Below are positions 32,300-40,578 of a stretch of 44,393 bases of DNA, in pieces. A program made the position numbers and the translations under genes. Source of the stretch: Spirochaetota bacterium (GTDB taxonomy: Bacteria > Spirochaetota > UBA4802 > UBA5368); assembly GCA_018263175.1 (NCBI GenBank), contig JADFDB010000004.1, positions 1 through 44,393 of the forward strand. The letters are read 5' to 3'. Each line of letters begins with the position of its first letter. Position 1 is the stretch's first letter. Under the pieces are notes generated by a model. It did no database searches, was not told where the DNA came from, and was given only the letters and a program-made list of their open reading frames with translations.

Positions 32300-35272
32300 A
32301 TGTCCATAACCAGAAGAGATTTCCTCAGGCTGTCCGGAGTAACGGCGGCGGGGGCTTTCTTTGGTGGCGTATCGTTCCTCAGCGGATGCAAGTCCGCACC
32401 GGACAAGCTTCAGGGGACCCGCGAGAGCACGACGATTTGCCCCTATTGCGGTGTCGGGTGCGGCCTTATCGTTTCCGCCAGGAACGGAAAAGTCGTCAAT
32501 ATCGAGGGTGATCCGGACCATCCGATCAACCAAGGTTCCCTCTGTTCAAAGGGCAGTGCGCTCTACCAGATTGCCGACAATCCCCGAAGGCTGTCGAAGG
32601 TGCAGTACAGAAAGCCGTATGGCACGGAGTGGGAGGAGATCCCATGGGACCAGGCCGTCAAGATGATCGCCCGGCGGGTCAAGGACACCCGCGATGCGAC
32701 TTTCATCGAAAAAGAAGGCGGCGTTACGGTGAACCGCTGCGCGGGAATCGCGAGTCTCGGCGGAGCCGCGCTCGATAACGAGGAGTGTTACGCGCTCTCA
32801 AAATTCTCGAGGATGCTGGGCATAACTTATTTAGAGCATCAGGCGCGAATTTGACACAGCGCAACAGTCGCCGGTCTGGCGGCTTCCTTCGGTCGTGGCG
32901 CAATGACGAATCACTGGATCGATCTCAAGAACGCGGACGTCATTCTGATAATGGGGTCCAACGCCGCGGAAAATCATCCCATTTCATTCCGCTGGGTGCA
33001 GAAGGCGAAAGACGAGCGCGGGGCGAAACTCGTCGTTGTCGACCCCCGGTTCACCAAGTCGGCATCGCTCGCGGATCTCTACGCGCCGTTGCGTCCCGGT
33101 TCGGACCTCGCCTTCCTGGGCGGAGTCGTCAATTACGCCCTTGAGAATGAGCGGATACAGAAGGAATATGTCGTTGAGTACACCAACGCGACGTATCTGA
33201 TAAATCCGGATTTCAGATTTAACGACGGTCTCTTCAGCGGCTACGACGCCGGGAAGAAGAGTTATGACAATAAATCATGGGCATACCAGCTTGACGACAA
33301 GGGCATACCGAAGCAGGACAAGACCCTTAAAGACCCGAATTGCGTCTACCAGCTCATGAAGAAGCATTACGCACGCTATACGCCGGAAAAGGTCGAGCAG
33401 TCGACCGGATGCCCTAAGGAGTCCTTCCTCAAGGTGGCCGAGCTCTTTACTTCAACGCACAAGCCCGACCGGGTGGCGACCATCATGTATGCGATGGGCA
33501 CCACGCAGCATACCGTTGGAACGCAGAACGTGCGCATTTACGCGGTGCTGCAGCTCCTCATGGGGAACATGGGTCTTGCGGGCGGCGGCATCAACGCGCT
33601 TCGCGGAGAGTCGAATGTACAGGGCTCGACCGATGCCGCGCTGCTCTGGCACATACTGCCCGGCTATCTTCCCTCGCCGCTCGCGAAGAAGCACCAGAAC
33701 CTCGAGGCCTATATCAAGGGCACAACGCCCAAAACCAACGACCCGAGGAGCATCAACTGGTGGTCGAACAGGCCGAAGTATCTCATCAGCATGCTCAAGG
33801 CATGGTATGGAGACGCGGCGACCAAGGAGAACGACTTTTGCTACGACTGGCTGCCCAAGGCGCACAAGCCGGTTCCGTACATAACGCTCTTCGAGGACAT
33901 GTACGCCGGTCAGCTCAAGGGCGCCTTCTATATGGGCACCAATCCGATCGTCGGCGGACCGAACGCGAACCGCACGGCGAAGGGGATGGAAAAGCTCGAC
34001 TGGCTGGTGGCCGTGGACCTGTGGGAAACGGACTCGTCGATTTACTGGAAGCGTCCCGGCGCCAATGCGGCGCAGATAAAGACCGAGGTTTTCCTCCTGC
34101 CGGCGGCGGCCTCGTTCGAAAAGGAGGGAAGCGTTTCCAATTCGGGACGCTGGGCCCAGTGGCGCTATAAGGCGCAGAATCCTCCCGGCGTGGCCAAGAG
34201 CGACCTCGACATAGTCGACCTGATCTACCGCGAACTGAAGGCCCTCTATCAGAAGGAAGGCGGCAGCTTTGCCGATCCCATCCTCAAGATGGTCTGGAAC
34301 TATACCGAGCCCGGCGAACACGAGGTCAGCCCTCACCTGGTCGCAAAGGAGATCAACGGCTACAATTACAAGTCGAAGAAGCAGATGGCAAGCTTCGTCG
34401 ACCTCAAGGATGATGGTTCGACCGCCTGCGGCAACTGGATTTACGGCGGCAGCTACACCGAGAAGGGCAATATGATGGCGCGGCGCGGGACGAAGGACGC
34501 GTCCAACAAGCTCGGGATGTATCCCGAATGGTCATGGTGCTGGCCGGTGAACCGCCGCATCATCTATAACCGCGCCGCCGTCAACCGCCAGGGCGAGCCC
34601 TGGGACAAGGACCGCTGGGTCGTTAAATGGACCGGCAGTGCATGGAAGGGCGATATTGTGGACGGCGGTGGAACGGCCGGCCCTGGCGCGAAAAATCCCT
34701 TCATCATGAACGAGGAGGGCGTGGGCAGACTCTTCGCGAAGGGCCTGGCGGACGGTCCTTTCCCCGAGCACTACGAGCCGATGGAAACACCGGTGGCGAA
34801 CATCTTCAACTCGCAGAGGATGAATCCGGCGGCCAAAGTTCTCGATACGCTGAAGGGCGACTTCGGCGACGCGGGGAGGTTCCCGTATGTCGCCACCTCC
34901 TATCGCGTGGTCGAGCACTGGCAGGCCGGCGCCATGACGCGCAACCTCCCGTGGCTCACCGAGCTGGTTCCGGACATGTTCTGTGAAATAAGCCCGTCGC
35001 TCGCGAAGGCCAAGGGCATCGAAAACGGCGACAGGGTCCGGATATTCAACTCCCGCGGCAATATCGGTGCGTACGCGCTCGTGACCGAGAGGGTGCAGCC
35101 GCTCAAGGTACAGGGGAGGATGGTGGAGATGGTCGGCATGATCTGGCACTTCGGCCATGGATGCGGCGTGTCGGGTGACAGCTGTAACCAGCTTACGCCG
35201 AGCGTCGGGGACGCCAACACCAACATTCCCGAGTTCAAGGCATTTCTGGTAGACATCAGGAAGGAGGCATAA
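32300..35272 (+). CDS. fdnG: Formate dehydrogenase alpha subunit, selenocysteine-containing, Tat-exported
   Basis: 990 residues if the in-frame TGA at 32852-32854 is read as selenocysteine (Sec185); the ORF track splits it into 32237-32854 and 32903-35272. The ATG at 32300 has GGCAGGAGG six bases upstream. The N-terminus has a Tat motif (TRRDFLRLSG) and then a lipobox-like LSGC at Cys30. A [4Fe-4S] site is formed by CPYCGVGCG and GSLCSKG. Around the TGA, YLEHQARI-U-HSATVAGLAAS-x-GRGAMTNHWIDL matches Sec FdnG/FdhF-type enzymes. It oxidises formate (or reduces CO2) at a Mo/W-bis-MGD centre, probably in the periplasm. The beta subunit follows; no cytochrome gamma subunit is seen. The symbol fits the FdnG type, not a proven orthologue. 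Confidence 0.93.
32852..32883 (+). promoter_or_regulatory. UGA selenocysteine codon with bacterial SECIS hairpin
   Basis: After TGA (32852-32854) the mRNA can form a 6-bp stem GTCGCC/GGCGGC (32867-32872 and 32878-32883) with loop GGTCT. The loop begins 18 bases after the UGA, the same distance and the same GGUCU as in E. coli fdhF as I recall it. This is the signal bound by SelB. selA, selB and selC are not in the window. Confidence 0.9.
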
Positions 35273-35275
35273 GTC

Positions 35276-36058
35276 ATGTCAGAGAAAGCGTTTTTGGTTG
35301 ACACAACTAAATGTTCCGGATGCAGATCCTGCCAGGTTGCCTGTAAACAGTGGAACAATCTTCCCGCCGAGAAGACGAAATTCTTCGCCGGTCCGGAGCT
35401 TACCAACCCGAAGGAGCTTTCGGCGATCACCTGGAACCACGTGAAGTTCTTCGAGGTCGACCGGTCCAACCCGGACCATCCCATCTGGACGATCATGCAC
35501 AAGAAATGCTACCACTGCGAGGTGGCCAACTGCCTGCGCGTGTGTCCCGAGAAGGCGATCTACAAGAAGGACGGCTGGGTGGTGATCGATCAGGAGAAGT
35601 GCATCGGCTGCGGCGCCTGCGTGAACGAGTGCATCTACATGGTGCCGCAGGTAAGCGACATCGATCACAAATCGCACAAGTGCCATGCCTGCGTGATGAA
35701 CCCGCGCGAGATTCCGGCCTGCGCCTTCGCCTGCCCGACCGGTGCGCTTACGTACGATAACCGCCTGAGCGTCATCAAGACGGCCGAAAAGCGCCTGAAG
35801 GAAGTTAAGAAGGACTTCCCCAACGCGAGCATCTACGGCAGGGACCAGTTCGAGGGCCTCAAGGTCATCACCATCCTCAGGGACCGTCCGGAAAAGTACG
35901 GTCTCGAGCTCGATCCCAAGCCAATCGATTTGGTCAAGGCGGAGTCGATACGCGAAACCTATAAAATGCTCGCTTTCTTCAGCCTGGGCATTCCTTCTCT
36001 CAAGAGGGTGGCCTATCGCATGGCGAAATCCACGGTCGAAAAGGACCGGCGGGCGTAA
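35276..36058 (+). CDS. Formate dehydrogenase iron-sulfur (beta) subunit
   Basis: 260 residues, starting three bases after the alpha-subunit stop. Four ferredoxin-type clusters are visible: CSGCRSCQVACKQW, CYHCEVANCLRVCP, CIGCGACVNECIYMVP and CHACVMNPREIPACAFACPTGA. The arrangement fits FdnH/HybA-like electron-transfer subunits that pass electrons from the catalytic subunit. The C-terminal AFFSLGIPSLKRVAYRMAK is amphipathic and too weak to be a confident transmembrane anchor. No quinone-reducing gamma subunit follows; a terminator lies 27 bases after the stop, so the unit is alpha-beta only. Confidence 0.93.
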   Translation: MSEKAFLVDTTKCSGCRSCQVACKQWNNLPAEKTKFFAGPELTNPKELSAITWNHVKFFEVDRSNPDHPIWTIMHKKCYHCEVANCLRVCPEKAIYKKDGWVVIDQEKCIGCGACVNECIYMVPQVSDIDHKSHKCHACVMNPREIPACAFACPTGALTYDNRLSVIKTAEKRLKEVKKDFPNASIYGRDQFEGLKVITILRDRPEKYGLELDPKPIDLVKAESIRETYKMLAFFSLGIPSLKRVAYRMAKSTVEKDRRA

Positions 36059-36084
36059 GTTTTTTCATCAGACTGAATTGTAAC

Positions 36085-36124
36085 GAGAGGGCGATGATAT
36101 ACTTCATCGCCCTCTCCATTTATT
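36085..36124 (+). terminator. Rho-independent terminator of the formate dehydrogenase operon
   Basis: A 13-bp perfect stem GAGAGGGCGATGA/TCATCGCCCTCTC with a 6-base loop, followed by CATTTATT. The stem is strong; the T-tract is short. Confidence 0.75.
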
Positions 36125-36143
36125 GCGGCACGAAAAAGATTAT

Positions 36144-36172
36144 TTGACAAAAACCCGTCCGCGCCAATTAAT
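36144..36172 (+). promoter_or_regulatory. Promoter of the lipoprotein-dapL pair
   Basis: TTGACA (36144-36149), 17-base spacer, ATTAAT (36167-36172). It lies about 60 bases before the lipoprotein ATG, which has AGGAG upstream. Confidence 0.5.
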
Positions 36173-36235
36173 AGTGGCTCGCCGCGCGGGCCCGTATATT
36201 CGAGCGGACGAGGATTTCAGGTACAGGAGACCTCA

Positions 36236-36679
36236 ATGAAAAAGCTGGTGGTCGTTATCGCGCTTCTGGCGCCCTTTGCGCTGTCGTGCAGCTACTTCTT
36301 CAAGGAAACGCTGAACGTAAAGCAGGTTGTCGCGAAAAAAGAGGAGATGGACCGGTCCGGCAATCCGGCCTACAAATTCCTTGCCACCAGGGACCTGGCG
36401 GAGAAACGCGTACAGGTACGGAACGTGACGGTCAAGGACGTTATCGTTTCGGGAAATATCGATTATGAATTCTGCGTGCTCGTCAGCGTGCCCTACGAGA
36501 AGGGCATGATCGACTGTTATATCTATTCGCGCGAGCTGAAGACGGTTTCGACCCTCGTCAAGGGTACGACGAAAATAGACGCCGTCGGCGATTTCGGCCG
36601 GTTTTTCACCCTGCTCGACGACGCGTACACGAAAATCGAGATCATCAATGCGGATATAACCATACTGAAGGAGAAATAG
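36236..36679 (+). CDS. Small lipoprotein of unknown function
   Basis: 147 residues. An N-terminal type II signal peptide (KKLVVVIALLAPFALSC) places the lipidated cysteine at residue 18; the ALSC lipobox fits the relaxed spirochaetal form. The mature part is beta-rich and lysine-rich, with VRNVTVKDVIVSGNIDYEFCVLV and a second cysteine pair position. It is probably anchored to a membrane facing the periplasm or outside. It precedes dapL by six bases, apparently in one transcript, although a functional link is not obvious. No family recognised. Confidence 0.75.
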   Translation: MKKLVVVIALLAPFALSCSYFFKETLNVKQVVAKKEEMDRSGNPAYKFLATRDLAEKRVQVRNVTVKDVIVSGNIDYEFCVLVSVPYEKGMIDCYIYSRELKTVSTLVKGTTKIDAVGDFGRFFTLLDDAYTKIEIINADITILKEK

Positions 36680-36685
36680 ATCGCC

Positions 36686-37918
36686 ATGGAGCCGTTTGTT
36701 CAGGAGCTTTTCGCGGAGAGGATCGGCGGAGCGCAGTTCGGAAAAGATGATAAAATATACAAGTTCGAAAAGATAAAACGCGCGAAGCGCGAGGCGATGA
36801 GCAAAAACCCGGGCATAAATCTCATCGATCTGGGGGTCGGCGAGCCCGACGAAAAGGCTTTCGGCCTGGTTATCGAAGCGCTCAGAGAAGAGGCGGACAG
36901 GCACGAGAACCGCGGATATTCGGACAACGGCATCGATGAGTTCAAGACGGCCGCCGCGGGCTATCTCAAAAAGGTTTTCGGCGTCGAGGACATATCGCCG
37001 GAGCGCGAGATAAACCATTCCATCGGATCGAAACCCGCCCTGGCGATGGTGCCGGCGGCGTTCATCAATCCCTCGGATATAACGCTCATGACGGTCCCGG
37101 GGTATCCGGTCGCGGGTACGCACACGCAGTGGTACGGGGGGGAGGTCTACAACATTCCGCTGAAAAAGGAGAACGGTTTTCTCCCCGACCTCGAGTCCAT
37201 CCCTGCCGGCATCAGAAAGCGCGCCAAGGTACTGGTCATAAACTATCCGAACAACCCCACCGGCGCACGGGCGAGCGAATCGTTCTATAAAGACGTGATC
37301 GAGTTCTCGCTTAAAAACAAGCTTGTGGTCGTCCAGGACGCGGCCTATGCGGCGCTGACGTATAACGCGAGCCCGCTGTCCTTCCTGAACGTCCCGGGAG
37401 CGAAGGAGGTCGGCATCGAGATCCATTCGCTGTCGAAATCCTACAACATGACCGGATGGAGGATGGCATTCGTGGCGGGGAACGAGCGGATCGTAAAGGC
37501 CTTCGCGACGGTCAAGGATAATTACGATTCGGGCCAGTTCAAGGCCATCCAGTGGGCGGCCGTACGGGCACTCGAGCACCCGGAGTTGACCGACCGGATC
37601 AAAATGAAATACGAGCGCCGTCTGAGGGAGCTCGTGCGCGTTCTTTCGGGAATAGGTTTCACCGCACAGATGCCCGGGGGGACCTTTTACCTGTACGTAC
37701 AGAGCCCGAGGGGACTCAGGAACGGGACGGAGTTTCCGACCGCGGAGGATTTTTCGCAGTTTCTCATCAGGGAGAAGCTCATATCCACCGTGCCGTGGGA
37801 CGACGTGGGGCATTTTCTGCGCTTCTCGGCGACCTTCGAGGCCCCCTCGATTGAGGCTGAGACGCTTATCTTAAAAGAGATCGAAAAAAGATTTAGTGAT
37901 TTACAACTAATGTTCTGA
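36686..37918 (+). CDS. dapL: LL-diaminopimelate aminotransferase
   Basis: 410 residues. A class I/II PLP aminotransferase: INLIDLGVGEPDE, NHSIGSKPALAM, INYPNNPTGA, VVQDAAYAAL, and the PLP lysine in SLSKSYNMTGWRMAF. The phrases GIDEFKTAAAGYLKKVFGV, TVPGYPVAGTHTQWYGGEVYN and LISTVPWDD match what I recall of the second DapL subfamily. DapL converts tetrahydrodipicolinate directly to LL-DAP, bypassing the succinylase steps. With dapF in the window this gives a coherent route to meso-DAP. A generic aminotransferase role cannot be excluded. Confidence 0.9.
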   Translation: MEPFVQELFAERIGGAQFGKDDKIYKFEKIKRAKREAMSKNPGINLIDLGVGEPDEKAFGLVIEALREEADRHENRGYSDNGIDEFKTAAAGYLKKVFGVEDISPEREINHSIGSKPALAMVPAAFINPSDITLMTVPGYPVAGTHTQWYGGEVYNIPLKKENGFLPDLESIPAGIRKRAKVLVINYPNNPTGARASESFYKDVIEFSLKNKLVVVQDAAYAALTYNASPLSFLNVPGAKEVGIEIHSLSKSYNMTGWRMAFVAGNERIVKAFATVKDNYDSGQFKAIQWAAVRALEHPELTDRIKMKYERRLRELVRVLSGIGFTAQMPGGTFYLYVQSPRGLRNGTEFPTAEDFSQFLIREKLISTVPWDDVGHFLRFSATFEAPSIEAETLILKEIEKRFSDLQLMF

Positions 37919-38137
37919 CGTTCTATACTCGGCCTGTCGCGTTATCGAGCATACAGGCATGGTCGTCCGCCGGGGGCCGGCGATAAGGGGTTCCCGGAGT
38001 TCGCGATAAATCGGTTGTGACGATAAACGGCCCGGCCCCACAATGGCGGTATTCCGATGGTCCCGACGAACTCCCGGGATGGGCGCGGAACATCCGGCCT
38101 GAGCGGCGGACCGGGAAAGAACGGTTGCGGTGATGGA

Positions 38138-40432
38138 ATGACTGTTACCAGAAAAACACTGATGATTGCGGGTATCACTGCGGCGGCCATCGCCATCGTG
38201 GCACTCGGTATTCGCCTCCTGCTCCACAGTACCGGATCGCTTGACGGATCCTTCGCCGGGGCCGTCAACGACAGGGTCGAAATTCTGCGGGACGGCCGGG
38301 GGACGCCGCTCATCAAGGCGGCGAACTGGAGTGACGCCTGCTTCGCACTCGGTTATATCCACGCGCAGGACCGTCTGGTGATGATCGAATATTACCGGGC
38401 GATGGCGAGAGGGCGTATACGGGAGCTTTCCGGAGACGACGCACGCCTTATGGACAGGCTTGCCGCCGTTATGGGATTTCACCGCCGCGCGGGCGAAATT
38501 GTGGACAGGCTCAAATCGCCGTACCGCGAATACCTCGAGGCCTACGCAAAAGGCGTCAATTCGATGAAGGACAGAAAATACCGGGAGATCGTCCGTTTCT
38601 CCCGCCTGCCGGTTGATCCATGGACGGCCCGGGATGTTGTCGCGATACTGCTGCTCGCGGACTGGTCACAGAGCTTTCTCGCCAATCGGGAGCTCGTTTT
38701 CGCGCTTCCCGAGCGCCTCAGGGCCTTTCCCCTGCGCGACGTCATTCCGGAGGATATGCTGTACTGGTATTCCGATGCCGAGCAAAAAAATGTTTTCGCG
38801 CTCAGGGAGCTTAAAAAGATTGTGGGCGATTTTGTCGGCTCATTCTGCTCGGGCTTTGCCTGCCTGGTCCCGACCTCGCTGACGCACGACGGCAGGGAGA
38901 GAATCATCTTTAACCTCGATGTCCCCCTGCATCTTTATCCCTCGTGGTACCCCGTATGTTTCCGTGTGGGAGGCGATGAGCTCGATGGAGTCAGTTTTTC
39001 GGGATTGCCCTTCGTCTTCACCGGCAGGACCCCATCCATGGCCTTTTCGTCGTTTACGATGAAAGCCGATACGCAGGACTTCCACATCGAAACGACCAGA
39101 ACGATCAAGGATTCGACACAATATCTCGGGGCGCTCGGCTGGCGCGATTTCGAGATGGCGGAAGCGTCCACCTCCCCGGACGGAGCGATGCCCGTGCGTT
39201 CCACCGAGCGCGGACCCGTCCTGAGCGATATCTTCGCGGGTATGTACAGGACCGATTGTATCAGCATTCGAACGCTCTCCCCCGGCGAGGATTATATTGC
39301 CGCGCTGTTCGACGTGCCGCTCGCCGTCTCGCCCGCCGCGGCGCGCGCGCGCCTTGCCGGCGTGAGCTCGCCTCCGAAGGCCTACCTCTTCTCGTCCGGG
39401 GACAACGCCCTGCGCTGTTTTTCCGGGAAAATACCGGTGCGATTGCCGGGGGCGGGATTATTTAAAAACAGGGTGTTCAATCCGGCATGGATGGGCGTTG
39501 CCGACGTATCGAATTATTCCGAGGCGATAGGGCGCGATGTGGGCATGATCGGCGATTCGATCGCCGAGGGAATCCCCCCCGTTATGAGGAGCGGCCTGGC
39601 CTATGGCGATGAAAGCAGGCCGGAACGTATCAGAACCCTGACCGGAGCGGGCGGGGTGCTCGATATCGTGGCCCTGCAGAGGGTGCTCGATGATACCTAT
39701 TCGGTGTCCGCGGCGAAATTCGTACCGTTTTTCATGAGGCTGCTCGAGAAGATACCGGTGACGTCGGCAAGGCTTACGAGGATTTATTTTCTGGACTGGG
39801 ACTGTCGCATGCGCAAGGATTCGGTCGCCGCGACCATCTACCAGACGCTTATGCTTAAGCTTGTTCAGGAAACGCTGGGAGATGAGTGTAAAAACGAAAT
39901 TTCGGGAATCCTCGAACACTATAATTATTTTTCCGACAGCTTCCTGAAGGCGCTGGAGGACGAAAAGTCGCTTCTCTTCGATGATATCACTACGGTCGCG
40001 CGCGAGGAGCGCCGGGACGATATTTTCGACCGGGGCTTTCTGAAATCCATGCGTTATCTCAATGAACGGCGCGGCCCGATTATGGAGAACTGGACCTGGG
40101 GAAGCCTGCACACGGGGCATTTTGCGGTTCCCCTCATCGACGAAAGCGCGTTCTGGTCGCGCCTCTTCTACGGCAAAACGGACGAGCCCGTCGAGGGCGG
40201 ATTCGCCACCGTTCACCGCGGAACATCGCTTCCTTCAGAGAATTTCAAGGCCGACGTGACAAGCTGTCTTTCCGGCATATACGATACCGGGGCGGGGGCC
40301 TACTCCGCATCATACAGCTACTCGCTGAATCCATTTTCTGATTATTTCGACTACAGGGTGGAATACGGCAGATTTGCAGCGTTCAGTCCGGACGACACCC
40401 GTCATCGTATAGACATACGCCCGGCGAAGTGA
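38138..40432 (+). CDS. Divergent penicillin-acylase-family protein
   Basis: 764 residues from the ATG at 38138; the track start at 38057 is less likely. One N-terminal transmembrane or signal segment (LMIAGITAAAIAIVALGIRLLL) suggests envelope localisation. Family features are clear in the alpha-chain region: VEILRDGRGTPLIKA, FALGYIHAQDRLVMIEYYRAMARGRIRELSG. Later, MENWTWGSLHTGHF matches the beta-chain end. The GSN(N)W motif at the autocleavage site, which gives the Ser nucleophile, is not seen; CSGFACLVPTS occupies that position, with Ser or Cys as possible nucleophile. The family hydrolyses amides, e.g. acyl-homoserine lactones or penicillins; substrate unknown. The 219 bases before it hold no gene. 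Confidence 0.82.
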   Translation: MTVTRKTLMIAGITAAAIAIVALGIRLLLHSTGSLDGSFAGAVNDRVEILRDGRGTPLIKAANWSDACFALGYIHAQDRLVMIEYYRAMARGRIRELSGDDARLMDRLAAVMGFHRRAGEIVDRLKSPYREYLEAYAKGVNSMKDRKYREIVRFSRLPVDPWTARDVVAILLLADWSQSFLANRELVFALPERLRAFPLRDVIPEDMLYWYSDAEQKNVFALRELKKIVGDFVGSFCSGFACLVPTSLTHDGRERIIFNLDVPLHLYPSWYPVCFRVGGDELDGVSFSGLPFVFTGRTPSMAFSSFTMKADTQDFHIETTRTIKDSTQYLGALGWRDFEMAEASTSPDGAMPVRSTERGPVLSDIFAGMYRTDCISIRTLSPGEDYIAALFDVPLAVSPAAARARLAGVSSPPKAYLFSSGDNALRCFSGKIPVRLPGAGLFKNRVFNPAWMGVADVSNYSEAIGRDVGMIGDSIAEGIPPVMRSGLAYGDESRPERIRTLTGAGGVLDIVALQRVLDDTYSVSAAKFVPFFMRLLEKIPVTSARLTRIYFLDWDCRMRKDSVAATIYQTLMLKLVQETLGDECKNEISGILEHYNYFSDSFLKALEDEKSLLFDDITTVAREERRDDIFDRGFLKSMRYLNERRGPIMENWTWGSLHTGHFAVPLIDESAFWSRLFYGKTDEPVEGGFATVHRGTSLPSENFKADVTSCLSGIYDTGAGAYSASYSYSLNPFSDYFDYRVEYGRFAAFSPDDTRHRIDIRPAK

Positions 40433-40438
40433 GTCGTG

Positions 40439-40511
<73 letters not shown>

Positions 40512-40522
40512 ATGGTGCATCC

Positions 40523-40551
40523 ATCGTATGCAGTGCCATAGACTCCGTCAA
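40523..40551 (-). promoter_or_regulatory. Promoter of tRNA-Ala
   Basis: Minus strand TTGACG (40551-40546), 17-base spacer, TACGAT (40528-40523), ending about 12 bases before the tRNA 5' end. Confidence 0.5.
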
Positions 40552-40578
40552 TGAAAATTTATTCATGGTTGATGATAA

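Noticed and set aside
36233-37813. 526-aa minus-strand ORF opposite the lipoprotein and dapL
   Set aside because: High-GC antisense shadow; the plus-strand frames have family motifs and ribosome-binding sites.
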